Source of the DNA: Dallia pectoralis
Taxonomy: Eukaryota; Chordata; Actinopteri; Esociformes; Umbridae
DNA: 64,000 nucleotides
Direction of reading: 5' to 3'
NCBI GenBank assembly: GCA_029465975.1
Contig: CM055748.1
Location: 14,208,627-14,272,626, forward strand
Made by a program: the position numbers and the translations under genes. A model generated the notes under the pieces. It made no database searches. It was not told where the DNA came from and worked only from the letters and a program-made list of their open reading frames with translations. The stretch's first letter is position 1. Each line of letters opens with the position of its first letter. Positions 57,801-64,000 of the stretch are shown piece by piece.

Positions 57801-58877
57801 ACGTAATGGAGACACTCAGTAGCATCAGGTGGTAGTCAAAGAGATAATTCATCCAACAGAGGTATAAGGATTTTGACATGTCCTCATATTCATCATAATT
57901 TTTGTGTTACAGTCTTCAATCAACACATAATATCTATTATGGCAAATCGAAGAAAAAAAACATAGTTTAAATAGTCTTGTGCGTAAGTATTCTGACTCAC
58001 AGGGCATGTCAAAGCAAACACCAAGCAATACATTTATCCAAGCCATGAATTTATGTGTTTAGTGTGTCTCCATAATAAGCCTACCTGTTCCATGTAGGGT
58101 TTGCATGTGTTTAGTGTCTCCATATAAAGCATACCTGTTCCATGTAGGGTTTTCATGTGTTTAGTGTCTCCATATAAAGCCTACCTGTTCCATGTAGGGT
58201 TTGCATGTGTTTAGTGTCTCCATATAAAGCCTACCTGTTCCATGTAGGGTTTGTATGTGTTTAGTGTCTCCATATAAAGCCTACCTGTTCCATGTAGGGT
58301 TTGTATGTGTTTAGTGTCTCCATATAAAGCCTACCTGTTCCATGTAGGGTTTGTATGTGTTTAGTGTCTCCATATAAAGCCTACCTGTTCCATGTAGGGT
58401 TTGTATGTGTTTAGTGTCTCCATATAAAGCCTACCTGTTCCATGTAGGGTTTGTATGTGTTTAGTGTCTCCATATAAAGCCTACCTGTTTCATGTAGGGT
58501 TTGTATGTGTTTAGTGTCTCCATATAAAGCCTACCTGTTTCATGTAGGGTTTGTATGTGTTTAGTGTCTCCATATAAAGCCTACCTGTTCCATGTAGGGT
58601 TTGTATGTGTTTAGTGTCTCCATATAAAGCCTACCTGTTCCATGTAGGGTTTGTATGTGTTTAGTATCTCCATATAAAGCCTACCTGTTCCATGTAGGGT
58701 TTGTATGTGTTTAGTGTCTCCATATAAAGCCTACCTGTTCCATGTAGGCCACCAGTGACTCTCTGTTGTAATCCCATTCCTTCAGTAACTCAGAGGCAGG
58801 TGGATATTTACAGCAACTCAGTTCTATGGTGACCTCCATGCAGTTTCCATTCAGGTAATTAAAGTCCTGCATACCTC
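34916..58877 (-). CDS. cpd: Carboxypeptidase D, 19 exons, 5'-incomplete (exons C-terminal of domain I to stop)
   Basis: CPD is a type I membrane metallocarboxypeptidase of the trans-Golgi network (M14, regulatory B/E-like group). It removes C-terminal Lys/Arg after proprotein-convertase cleavage. The minus-strand exons listed separately join in phase into 1066 codons plus stop. Order: end of CP domain I (residues 1-48), transthyretin-like module, Thr/Pro-rich linker (about 120-180), CP domain II, second module, CP domain III, third module, membrane helix, acidic tail. Domain II keeps the zinc and catalytic residues (HGNE, LNRNF, LHGG, IELGC). Domain III has HGNA, LDTDF, LDGG and VYTGCC, the substitutions known to make it catalytically silent. 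Human CPD has 1380 residues, so about 320 N-terminal residues lie right of the window. Several introns consist largely of tandem arrays. Seen: exons, phases, motifs. Known: the family's activity. Inferred: expression as an intact gene. Confidence 0.95.
35237..35525 (-). CDS. cpd: cpd exon w18: third transthyretin-like module and start of membrane anchor
   Basis: 289 bp, acceptor tccctgtag, donor GCGGCAG|gtaagc. It encodes VHKGVRGVVRDKSGKPIEGA, ALLAPGNHNIEAVADGYQQQ and NRIFGLPRELVVAAAG. The last residues are the beginning of the hydrophobic helix completed in w19. Confidence 0.94.
35526..36193. other. cpd intron between w17 and w18
   Basis: Single-copy DNA with nothing recognisable. Confidence 0.6.
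36194..36325 (-). CDS. cpd: cpd exon w17: end of domain III
   Basis: 132 bp (44 codons, phase 0 both sides), acceptor gcgttctag, donor GTGGAG|gtcagt. It encodes DFSVDFGHCPEITVYTGCCL and LWAENKKALLSMLVE. VYTGCC lacks the catalytic Glu found in the IEL(S/G)C motif of domains I and II. Confidence 0.93.
36480..36622. repeat. About 75-bp duplication next to the w16 donor
   Basis: Two copies of ACCCTCCGCCAGACATTGTA followed by AATGGTGTAAAGGTAGATGA and CTTTAGCT. The right copy ends about 12 bases from the 5' splice site of exon w16. Confidence 0.85.
36634..36698 (-). CDS. cpd: cpd exon w16: domain III, 65-bp small exon
   Basis: Only 65 bp. Acceptor tttccccag, donor ATGAAG|gtacgt. It encodes MENIPEGFLRAAERQSHMGS plus MK, aligning with the ENIPGGVMRG...SHLGSMK stretch known from mammalian CPD. 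Phase 1 in, phase 0 out. Confidence 0.9.
36930..37150. repeat. 35-bp tandem repeat near the w15 donor (about 6 copies)
   Basis: The unit is ATATCTCAGATACATTCCTT then CCAATCCACCACATT. On the gene strand it starts about 45 bases past the w15 donor. Confidence 0.88.
37195..37293 (-). CDS. cpd: cpd exon w15: domain III
   Basis: 99 bp, acceptor ttttcag, donor AGCCAGA|gtatgt. It encodes VGNEDTLKYLAKVYATNHPK and MHLGDTGCQSNSQ. The phases (1 in, 1 out) fit both neighbours. The exon is isolated between two tandem-repeat regions. Confidence 0.9.
37303..40155. repeat. 29-bp AT-rich minisatellite in cpd intron w14-w15 (about 98 copies)
   Basis: The unit is TAAACATTACTAAAAAAGTA then AACCATTAG. It is fairly regular up to about 38880, scrambled with partial units at about 38885-39310, then regular again. 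It starts ten bases upstream of the w15 acceptor. It resumes at 41300 beyond the transposon. Confidence 0.93.
40158..41297 (+). mobile_element. Internally deleted pogo-like (Tc1/mariner superfamily) element inside the 29-bp array
   Basis: The ends CCGTATTTTCCGGACTATAA and TTATAGTCCGGTTTTTACC are inverted repeats sharing CCGGACTATAAGTCGCAC; GACTTATA motifs recur at both ends. An N-terminal fragment PPKRKSYSADYKLQ is encoded near 40267-40311, followed about 340 bases later by the frame 40617-40934. The element interrupts the minisatellite, which continues on the other side. A TA dinucleotide at each border fits a TA target. Confidence 0.75.
40617..40934 (+). pseudogene. Pogo-like transposase fragment (helix-turn-helix part only)
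   Basis: 105 codons. IKYAAENGHRAAERKFGVSE then KLVRNWRKAEVTLTAMKKTK is the N-terminal DNA-binding helix-turn-helix of pogo-type transposases, followed by ARCPAQEERVHRWVLEQRAA. After RLHAQA the frame jumps to a short acidic C-terminal end (FISDTEDE, stop, then FDGFSDVE in the same frame, where a sense codon has become TAA). The whole DDE catalytic domain is missing. If expressed it could only bind DNA. Confidence 0.65.
41300..41625. repeat. 29-bp minisatellite, right part
   Basis: Continuation of the array of 37303-40155. The first units are disturbed (aaacattttgactaaaaag), the rest regular up to the w14 donor side. Confidence 0.88.
41664..41810 (-). CDS. cpd: cpd exon w14: domain III
   Basis: 147 bp, acceptor actccatag, donor CAGCCTG|gtagga. 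It encodes NGSQHMVEAQPETRAVMDL and SLSVSLDGGSLLVTYPYDKP. LDGG replaces LHGG, so the third zinc ligand is absent. The intron that follows is about 4.4 kb and almost wholly a 29-bp array. Confidence 0.93.
41922..42057 (-). CDS. cpd: cpd exon w13: domain III
   Basis: 136 bp, acceptor ccctgtaaag, donor TTCTTTG|gtcagt. It encodes LIDETRIFILPSINPDGREL and KDLDTDFFG; LDTDF stands where active domains have LNRNF, so the substrate-binding Arg is missing. NST is a candidate glycosylation site. Confidence 0.93.
42058..42403. other. cpd intron w12-w13
   Basis: Single-copy intron; nothing else seen. Confidence 0.7.
42404..42599 (-). CDS. cpd: cpd exon w12: domain III, degenerate zinc site
   Basis: 196 bp, acceptor cctgtctag, donor ACCAGG|gtggga. 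It encodes LGQSVEIRSIWALEISNN ... RFVAGIHGNAPVGIELLL. The family's HxxE zinc pair is HGNA here, lacking the Glu, as in CPD domain III of other vertebrates. Confidence 0.94.
42600..43045. other. cpd intron w11-w12
   Basis: Single-copy intron; nothing else seen. Confidence 0.7.
43046..43348 (-). CDS. cpd: cpd exon w11: module end, linker and start of domain III
   Basis: 303 bp, acceptor tacctgtcag, donor TTCACAG|gtaggc. It encodes YNSVKIYATVPDEG, a variable Pro/Ala-rich linker (NGQAPKAPGATQDPAEEELL) and the domain III start (YHRYQELSQVLRGLTLNFPK). Phase 2 in and out. Confidence 0.92.
43375..44217. repeat. 53-bp minisatellite upstream of the w11 acceptor (about 16 copies)
   Basis: The unit is GGTTAGGAAATAGAAAGTCA then TTCATATTACAGGGCAGATA and CTGTTTATCTAAG. 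Two copies lack AGGAAATAGA (45-bp units). It starts about 27 bases upstream of the w11 acceptor on the gene strand. Confidence 0.93.
44218..44577. other. cpd intron w10-w11 remainder
   Basis: Contains an 18-bp unit (CAGACACCATCAGGTCCC) repeated about three times at 44503-44556, close to the w10 donor. Confidence 0.7.
44578..44747 (-). CDS. cpd: cpd exon w10: transthyretin-like module of domain II
   Basis: 170 bp, acceptor catatgcag, donor AAGGGG|gtgaga. It encodes VHRGVKGMVRDKRDGTGIPN then ATVTVEEINHPVTT ... GTYHLTASARG. Same length and phases as w2. Confidence 0.93.
44871..45013 (-). CDS. cpd: cpd exon w9: end of domain II
   Basis: 143 bp, acceptor tctcccaccag, donor CACCAG|gtggtc. It encodes GGMQDWNYLNSNCFEVTIEL then GCVKYP; the Glu of TIELGC is the catalytic glutamate. 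It is the same length as w1, its domain I counterpart. Confidence 0.94.
45060..45915. repeat. Composite (CA)n array filling intron w8-w9
   Basis: About 15 blocks of TCCTCCCAGCATGCGTATTG plus GGGCG separated by CACA tracts of variable length. The first blocks (45083-45140) carry ACGGACGGACGCACG instead. It begins four bases past the w8 donor on the gene strand. Confidence 0.93.
45919..46027 (-). CDS. cpd: cpd exon w8: domain II
   Basis: 109 bp, acceptor tgttttatag, donor GTTCCTG|gtacgt. It encodes KNVQMHEGHPCASESG through FMDGITNGANWYNVPG; the Tyr of NWYNV corresponds to the mobile substrate-binding tyrosine of carboxypeptidases. Phase 0 in, phase 1 out. Confidence 0.92.
46180..46700. other. 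Degraded repeat-like sequence, possibly Tc1-type
   Basis: The wording of the sequence (TTGGATTCAAGTGCAGAGAC, GAGTTGGCAGTGATTTCGTG) recalls fish Tc1/mariner transposase genes read backwards, but no continuous motif survives. Tentative. Confidence 0.25.
46725..47180 (+). mobile_element. LINE reverse transcriptase fragment (jockey/CR1 group), decayed
   Basis: The plus strand encodes, across frame breaks, CPLFSLYTNNLTSN, RLKFTDDTTTTS (the catalytic FADD motif changed to FTDD), then INRLVSWCSLNNLELNALKT and GSPVNIVESFSYLGNTI. These are the palm and thumb of a non-LTR RT, in the antisense direction of cpd. Only about 150 codons are recognisable. The exact clade is not determined. Confidence 0.75.
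47741..47850 (-). CDS. cpd: cpd exon w7: domain II
   Basis: 110 bp, acceptor cccactgcag, donor TCTCAG|gtgagt. It encodes GSLVVNYPYDDDKQGRSEYS through FQQVSEAYSQ, matching the domain II strand and loop after the zinc ligand. Phase 1 in, phase 0 out. Confidence 0.92.
47851..48229. other. cpd intron w6-w7, single-copy part
   Basis: Nothing recognised besides intron sequence up to the w7 acceptor. Confidence 0.6.
48230..50404. repeat. 41-bp minisatellite carrying about 53 copies of the w6 splice donor
   Basis: Read on the gene strand, each unit is TTTACATGGAG|gtgagctc, then TCAGCTAGGGGTCCACATGT, then AG. The genuine exon end is CTTACATGGAG|gtgagc. Period 41 (for example 48241 and 48282). Donor variants gtgagc and gtaagc are interspersed, as are AGGGG and AGGAG forms. 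A short disordered segment lies at about 49545-49580. Confidence 0.95.
50404..50571 (-). CDS. cpd: cpd exon w6: domain II substrate-binding exon
   Basis: 168 bp, acceptor tgcctttag, encoding GDVRGFLGRNNSNNFDLNRN then FPDQF (substrate-binding Asn/Arg) and PFVLSANLHGG, where His is the third zinc ligand. It ends TTACATGGAG|gtgagc in phase 1. The end of this exon and its donor are the seed of a roughly 53-unit, 41-bp array. Confidence 0.94.
50720..55068. repeat. 31-bp minisatellite filling intron w5-w6 (about 140 copies)
   Basis: The unit is TAATAAATCCATTATGTTTG then GGGTAAATGAG. Variants: ggttaat/ggtaaat, aataaa/aacaaa/cataaa, a 29-bp form lacking AT (ccattgtttgg), and tttgaagt. Blocks of variants recur in the same order (for example around 53640-54050 and 54180-54600), pointing to duplication of multi-unit segments. 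Confidence 0.95.
55250..55540. repeat. CA/CCA-rich tract at the w5 donor
   Basis: ACACACCCACACACC-type sequence beginning within a few bases of the w5 donor, GAGG|gtatgtgggtgtg on the gene strand. Confidence 0.85.
55544..55735 (-). CDS. cpd: cpd exon w5: domain II zinc-binding exon
   Basis: 192 bp, acceptor ctggaccag, donor AAAGAGG|gtatgt. It encodes EPEFKYVGNMHGNEVVGREL: His and Glu of HGNE are the first two zinc ligands. RIHIMPSMNPDGYE follows. NTTR is a possible glycosylation site. The intron starts directly in a CA/CCA-rich tract. Confidence 0.94.
55934..56748. repeat. 65-bp minisatellite with 13 copies of the w4 exon end and donor
   Basis: The donor string TACCTACCTGG recurs every 65 bases at 55961, 56026 and on to 56741, the last being the genuine w4 donor. 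On the gene strand each unit reads TATCCTCCTCAG, then 24 bases resembling the exon end (ACAACCCCATGG, TCCACGAGCCAG), then gtaggtactggttctg. Variants include GTTCACGCGCCAG. Confidence 0.95.
56748..56860 (-). CDS. cpd: cpd exon w4: domain II N-terminal part
   Basis: 113 bp, acceptor taccccacag, encoding YETDFHSIAHLYSIGQSV then GRELYVMVISDNPTVHEPG, the conserved start of an M14B domain. It ends CACGAGCCAG|gtaggtac in phase 1. The last 28 bases and the donor recur in each unit of the adjoining 65-bp array, so the genuine donor is the copy at 56747-56748 only by position. The reading frame continues unchanged into w5. Confidence 0.92.
56861..57034. other. cpd intron w3-w4
   Basis: A short ordinary intron; nothing else. 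Confidence 0.8.
57035..57319 (-). CDS. cpd: cpd exon w3: module end, Thr/Pro linker, start of domain II
   Basis: 285 bp. It starts G|TAC GTG after acceptor cttcgtag and ends CGGAA|gtacgg, a rather weak donor chosen because the next exon begins GTACGAAACT and restores RKYET. It contains ELNFTLT, a Thr/Pro/Ser-rich linker (around PTTTTTYPDSTS), and the start of domain II (NDMEIFLRKY). Confidence 0.9.
57499..57668 (-). CDS. cpd: cpd exon w2: transthyretin-like module of domain I
   Basis: 170 bp, phase 0 to phase 2, acceptor tttatctcag, donor ACAGG|gtgagt. It encodes VHIGVRGYVMDG ... GTYNISAVTTG, the beta-sandwich module that follows each carboxypeptidase domain in CPD. NLT is a candidate N-glycosylation site. 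The matching module exon after domain II (w10) has the same 170-bp length. Confidence 0.93.
57669..58047. other. cpd intron w1-w2, single-copy part
   Basis: A trace of an 11-base repeat (CATTCAGACAC) at 57683-57710. Otherwise nothing recognised. Confidence 0.6.
58048..58741. repeat. 50-bp minisatellite with about 14 copies of the w1 exon end and donor
   Basis: On the gene strand each unit is CTACATGGAACAG|gtaggc followed by TTTATATGGAGACACTAAAC and ACATACAAACC. The genuine exon ends GCCTACATGGAACAG|gtaggc. Period exactly 50. The leftmost unit is diverged (cataataagc). Confidence 0.95.
58735..58877 (-). CDS. cpd: cpd exon w1: end of carboxypeptidase domain I
   Basis: 143 bp, entered in phase 1 (acceptor ctttttcag) and left in phase 0 at CATGGAACAG|gtaggc. 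It encodes GGMQDFNYLNGNCMEVTIEL and on to AYMEQ. The Glu in TIELSCC is the conserved catalytic glutamate of the family. The homologous domain II exon (w9) is also 143 bp, which supports the model. The donor is the first of about 14 copies in the adjoining 50-bp array. Confidence 0.93.
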
Positions 58878-58879
58878 CT

Positions 58880-59515
58880 GAAAAAGGATTACAAACTGTC
58901 AAAAGGTTTCTGTAGAAACATGTCAAAATCTACCTGCTTCAAAACCACTCAAGTATATAGATAATCTCATCTATGTAGATCAGGAGAGAAACAGAAAGAA
59001 CACAGGCCAAATGTTTATTAGCAGGAACTAAACATAGAAGGTGGCTTAAAGGTGTTGACCAATATGAAGTGCTTCAGTCAGAGCAGTCAGTGGTCGACTC
59101 AAACCTGACTTACTCCATGATGGGGCTGTTAGAGGACCGTGTTTACTGTGGCCTGGGACCAGCTTCTGCCCAGACAGCCTCTCCAGGTAAAGCATTGCAC
59201 ATGAGTCCTAAGACTGGCCTTTTGCCATCCAGATGAGGTGCAGGCCCCATTCTGCCCTAGTCAGGCCTTGCTTCAGAGAGATTTAAGGCCCAGCCCTGCA
59301 ACGCCTCCAGTTACTCGAGGCAGCAACATCTAAACAATCCTGATCCAGGTTTTTCCATCAATCATTCAAGCCAATATTCAGCTAAAACCACAGATGTCAC
59401 AGGTGGAATCATTTTCGCTCTTCCAGCTAAAACAACTATTGGATACATTTTGTGTTTATATGAACAATCTATACAAATACAGGTATAAATTATTATTATG
59501 AATAATACAAATCTG
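58880..59515. other. cpd intron upstream of w1
   Basis: Single-copy intron DNA; no exon of CP domain I was recognised. Confidence 0.6.
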
Positions 59516-60105
59516 GGCGTGGTCTACTCGGGGGGGGGGGCACGTGGCCTACTCGGGTGGGGGCGCGTGGTCTACTCGGGGCGGGCGCGCGTGGTCTACT
59601 CGGGGCGGGCGCGCGTGGTCTACTCGGGGCGGGCGCGCGTGGTCTACTCGGGGCGGGCGCGCGTGGTCTACTCGGGCGGGCGCGCGTGGTCTACTCGGGC
59701 GGGCGCGCGTGGTCTACTCGGGCGGGCGCGCGTGGTCTACTCGGGCGGGCGCGCGTGGTCTACTCGGGCGGGCGCGCGTGGTCTACTCGGGCGGGCGCGC
59801 GTGGTCTACTCGGGGGGCGCGGGTCTACTCGGGGCGGGCGCGCGGGTCTACTCGGGGCGGGCGTGGTCTACTCGGGGGCGGGCGCGCGTGGTCTACTCGG
59901 GGGGCGCGCGTGGTCTACTCGGGGCGCGTGGTCTACTCGGGGGCGCGTGGTCTGCTCGGGGGCGCGTGGTCTGCTCGGGGGCGTGGTGGTCTGCTCGGGG
60001 GCGCGTGGTCTGCTCGGGGGCGCGTGGTCTGCTCGGGGGGGGCGCGTGGTCTACTCGGGGCGCGTGGTCTACTCGGGGCGCGTGGTCTACTCAGTCCCAC
60101 CTATC
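59516..60105. repeat. GC-rich, CpG-dense minisatellite (about 25 units)
   Basis: The unit is GGGCGCGCGTGGTCTACTCG plus GGGC, 18-26 bases. Shortened units (GGGGGCGCGTGGTCTGCTC) occur towards the right. It lies in otherwise AT-rich intron DNA. The 210-codon open frames on the plus strand are repeat artefacts. Confidence 0.93.
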
Positions 60106-61228
60106 AGTGCCCCAGGTTAAGAGAATACATTCCCCAGAGTGACACAAACACCACCAGGGTGCAGCCATGGACCTAATACTTCCTAACAAATAACCCAACG
60201 TCATGCGTAACCATGGAACAATCTAGAACTGCAGTGTGTGGACCTGTAAGGGTCCTAATGAGTCAATATTTAAACTAGATGGTTCATGTTTAACCCTTCA
60301 CTTAGGCCGACATGGCTTCAAGATTATATCTAAAAGCAAACATTAAAATACATCCACACCCACTCCACATCCTTCCTCTGGCCGGATACAGAGTCGTCAT
60401 AACGATACAACCTCCTCAATTAAAGGGTCAGCTCTGTGCTCATTATGAGTCTGATCAATGACAAAAGTGCTTCTACGAAGTAAATTAAGGTGAATTCAAA
60501 TGTTCAGGTGAATGTTTCCAACAACAACTAAACCAGCATGTCTTTAAAGGAGAATAAATGTTGGACTGTCTCTCTATGCACAACTATATCACTCAGAGAG
60601 CTGGCACATGGAGTAATATAATGCACTGCTTCATAAACAGAAAACTGTTCATTTAGGACCAAATCTGAACACATTCTGAACTGTATTATGCAATTAATCG
60701 CACGTAATTATTTTAATTAGAAAACAGAACATTTAGTGCAAAGCCCAACACAAACAGATCAGTGACTGACTGTTGACTCAATACGATGACACTGACAGTC
60801 CGTTGAGTCTGATGGTAACTAAACATACAATCACCGTATAGTTACGCCAGATAATGTTTACAGCATACGGCTTACTCACCCTAAAGTTTGTCTTAGATTT
60901 ATACCCCGGCCACAGTAACCTATTGCATCGCTCAAATAACCTGTTTCCATTAGCCTGTAAATAAGTGCTTAATTCCAGCAAGCAGAACGCAACAAAGACA
61001 CTAAGCTGCTAGGTTTATGAACACAGTGTAGCTAATCCAGCCAGCAGGAAAACAACTCTGTTTGAATGACACTGAAGGGCAGAGCTGGAGAGAACGAGCC
61101 TGTTAAAATCAAACTGTGAGGTTGTGTTCTTTAAACATAGTCCTCCTAAAACTTCATTAGGAATTGTTGTCCACAGAACGTCAATATTACAGACAGGACA
61201 ACTGGACCATGAGAAAAATACTTAATAT
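60106..61228. other. cpd intron sequence, unassigned
   Basis: No exon, RNA gene or transposon terminus was recognised. Confidence 0.5.
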
Positions 61229-61479
61229 ATAGAGTATCTCACAAAAGTCAGTACACCCCTGACATTTGTGTAAATATTTGATCATATCTTTTCATGTGAC
61301 AACACTTGTGCTGTGTGTTGAGTTATTTTGAGGGGACAGCAAATGTACACTGTTATACAAGCTGGACAGACGCTAGTTTACATTGTAGCAAAATGTCATT
61401 TCTTCAGTGTTGTCACACGATATAATCATATATTTAAAAAAATGTTAGGGGTGTACTGACTTTTGTGAGATACTGTATA
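61229..61479. mobile_element. Tc1/mariner-type MITE (about 250 bp)
   Basis: Inverted ends AGTATCTCACAAAAGTCAGT then ACACCCCT on the left and AGGGGTGTACTGACTTTTGT then GAGATACTGTA on the right, with TA at both borders. The interior keeps the subterminal sequence of a common fish Tc1-like element (GTTGAGTTATTTTGAGGGGA, CAGTGTTGTCACA) but no transposase. Confidence 0.85.
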
Positions 61480-62890
61480 TTGTGGTATTGCCCTAACTTC
61501 ATGTCTGTCCAACCCTTTTGTTTTTCTGCTGTTTGAATGAAGTCTCTACATGGTGTTGGACTTGAGTCATGCTTTCTATGTGGCTTCATTAAAACACCTC
61601 CATGAATTTAGGTGTTAGGCACTAAATCCAGGTTCATGTCAAAAGTCAAAACCTTATATTCACTTGTGTTGAAATATCACTTACATATGTTCGCAAAGCT
61701 TGGCAATGAAAATAATATAATTAATTTCACAGATATTTCTATTCACTGTGATTCTCGGTTGATCCCATTTTAAAAAACTAAATTGTACGAATATATGTTT
61801 AACTAAAAGAAATGGCAGGCACTGGATGTTTTTTTATTGTGAGGATTTCTAAATTCCTTGAATTCTACATAATATATATATGAATCAGTATTGTATAAAA
61901 TGAGATCAGCATTTATCTTGAGAATTAGATTTTAGTCAATTAGCTATCACTGTAAAAGTTAAGCTATATGATCTAACACGCGTAAGTCACAGAAGTATAG
62001 ACTGCCTAAACAACAAATGAAAACGCTGTCATAAGTTGGACCCTTCCTCCAAATGGCTGAACACCACAGGGCCAACCTTTCAGTCAGCATATTAATAAAA
62101 CAAATCGTTAGCTCGAGCATCTAAGCAAAAAAGGAAATCAGGCCTAGCATTTTCAGCTTGGTTAGCCAGATACCAAATGCCATGCCAATATTTTGCCATT
62201 TCTGTACTAACGTAGTCAAAGCAGCACGATAATACAAAAAAACTAAAATAATTAAATACAAAAATGATTATTTTTCAATTTTGGCAGAACTTCTGTTCCG
62301 CCATAATGAACAGGTTTCTTCTTCCAGTTGCTTTTAGGCCATTTCCTTTGGTCTAGACATTTTACCAGAGTAAAAGTTTGAGAAAGTCAAATATAAATTA
62401 ACAAAATCAATAGAAAATAGTTCGATAGAATCAATTTTTTTTTTTGAAAGGTTGAGTCATTATGGCAATTATTCTAGTCAACCCAAACTGCCAAGTACCT
62501 CATTTCTCTCCCACCCTGACATCTCTTGCACACAGTCTGTGTCAATGTTTCTCTCTGCTATTTCAATAAACAGTCTCTCTCTGTGAAGCTGAAACTCACA
62601 TTCTAGTTCTAATAAGAGCTTACAATATCCCTCGGTATGTTAAATTCCTGTCATTTGCTCATTCAGCGAGAGTTCATAACTAGTAAATGCAGCTTGCCCA
62701 ATGCTTATTGCACATAAGTGTCACAGCTTACAACTGACCCCTCTTCTGTTCCTTAGATAGTGATGTAACAGAATTCCTGTGAGGCAGAGGAACCCACCAA
62801 TGTTTAAATTGATCTACAACTTAAAAGAAGTACACAATTTCCACAATTATGGAGGAATGACTGAGATTCTTATGCATAACTGAAACTCAA
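61480..62890. other. Unassigned AT-rich DNA
   Basis: No conserved frame or element was recognised. Confidence 0.45.
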
Positions 62891-62895
62891 CCACA

Positions 62896-62960
62896 AATTA
62901 CACACACACCTACACACACACATACCTACACACACACACACACCTACACACACACACACA
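62896..62960. repeat. CA/CCTA microsatellite
   Basis: ACACACACCTACACACACAC-type tract. Confidence 0.85.
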
Positions 62961-63005
62961 ATGATGAAAACCACACATACAGGAAAACATTGATGATGAC
63001 CTAAA

Positions 63006-63840
63006 ACAGTCTGAGTATCATCCGGTTAGTATCTGAGTATCATCCGGTTAGTATCTGAGCATCATCCGGTTAGTATCTGAGCATCATCCGGTTAGTATCT
63101 GAGCATCATCCGGTTAGTATCTGAGCATCATCCGGTTAGTATCTGAGTATCATCCGGTTAGTATCTGAGTATCATCCGGTTAGTATCTGAGAATCATCCG
63201 GTTAGTATCTGAGTATCATCCGGTTAGTATCTGAGAATCATCCGGTTAGTATCTGAGTATCATCCGGTTAGTATCTGAGTATCATCCGGTTAGTATCTGA
63301 GTATCATCCGGTTAGTATCTGAGCATCATCCGGTTAGTATCTGAGCATCATCCGGTTAGTATCTGAGCATCATCCGGTTAGTATCTGAGCATCATCCGGT
63401 TAGTATCTGAGTATCATCCGGTTAGTATCTGAGAATCATCCGGTTAGTATCTGAGTATCATCCGGTTAGTATCTGAGAATCATCCGGTTAGTATCTGATT
63501 ATCATCCGGTTAGTATCTGAGTATCATCCGGTTAGTATCTGAGTATCATCCGGTTAGTATCTGAGTATCATCCGGTTAGTATCTGAGTATCATCCGGTTA
63601 GTATCTGAGTATCATCCGGTTAGTATCTGAGTACCATCCGGTTAGTATCTGAGTATCATCCGGTTAGTATCTGAGTATCATCCGGTTAGTATCTGAGTAT
63701 CATCCGGTTAGTATCTGAGTATCATCCGGTTAGTATCTGAGTATCATCCGGTTAGTATCTGAGTATCATCCGGTTAGTATCTGAGTATCATCCGGTTAGT
63801 ATCTGAGTATCATCCGGTAAGTATCTGAGTATCACCCGGT
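63006..63840. repeat. 22-bp minisatellite (about 38 copies)
   Basis: Unit ATCATCCGGTTAGTATCTGA plus GT; the variable position gives GAGT, GAGC or GAGA before ATCATCC. Very homogeneous. Confidence 0.95.
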
Positions 63841-64000
63841 TTCTGCTCCTCCTGTGGCTGTATTTCCACCCCCCTGACCTGTTAGCAGCTTTAGAGCACA
63901 GAGTGAGAGTCCGATTACTGGCTGTGGGACACACTGCTATTTCTGAAATTAAAGTGGTGGGGGGACAGCATAGAAACACACACAACACAGCTGGTAAAAG
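63841..64000. other. Window end, unassigned
   Basis: No exon recognised; probably within the long first cpd intron. Confidence 0.4.

Noticed and set aside
59498..60176. Three overlapping plus-strand frames of about 200 codons (ARGLLG, AWSTRG repeats)
   Set aside because: All three frames are open at once in a GC-rich tandem array; no gene.

Overview
This window is vertebrate nuclear DNA, almost certainly from a teleost fish. The two host genes are split by GT-AG introns. They have the order and orientation known from vertebrates, carboxypeptidase D (CPD) followed by GOSR1. The interspersed repeats are typical of fish: a DIRS-type tyrosine-recombinase retrotransposon, an L2/CR1-like LINE, a Tx1/L1-like LINE tail, hAT-like elements with 8-bp target duplications, a pogo-like remnant and a Tc1/mariner MITE. 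The species cannot be named from the sequence.

Layout. Both host genes are on the minus strand. CPD occupies 58877 down to 34916 as 19 exons, 3200 coding bases. They encode the C-terminal end of carboxypeptidase domain I, the complete domains II and III, each domain's transthyretin-like module, the membrane anchor and the cytosolic tail. The 5' part (signal peptide and most of domain I) lies beyond the right edge. After about 3.7 kb of intergenic DNA, GOSR1 (Golgi Qb-SNARE GS28) starts with its ATG at 30694 and runs leftward. Six exons (30694 to 8922, 509 coding bases) give about the first 170 residues. The exons for the SNARE motif and the membrane anchor were not found and are probably beyond the left edge. 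Both products act in the secretory pathway (trans-Golgi processing peptidase; Golgi SNARE), but nothing here shows that they cooperate directly.

Repeats dominate. Adding up the intervals listed, about 25 kb of the 64 kb is tandem arrays with units of 14 to 82 bp. Several start exactly at 5' splice sites of CPD and carry copies of the last 10-28 exon bases plus the splice donor: about 14 copies at 58.0-58.7 kb, 13 at 55.9-56.8 kb and about 53 at 48.2-50.4 kb. In the 65-bp array each unit also has an acceptor-like stretch, so each could behave as a 24-nt in-frame micro-exon. This is the most unusual feature of the window. GOSR1 exon 4 is squeezed between two low-complexity arrays.

Mobile elements fill the large GOSR1 intron and the left third: a DIRS element (17438-21226) with inverted terminal repeats and an internal region complementary to both ends; a 5.4-kb composite (10698-16139) in which a hAT-like element inside a minisatellite has itself received a LINE and a second hAT-like element; and a Tx1-like LINE tail inserted in a TC-rich array (24345-25115).

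All calls come from reading the sequence by eye. Exon borders were set by GT/AG sites and codon-phase continuity, and the phases agree at every junction of both gene models. Family assignments rest on recognised motifs, not on database searches.
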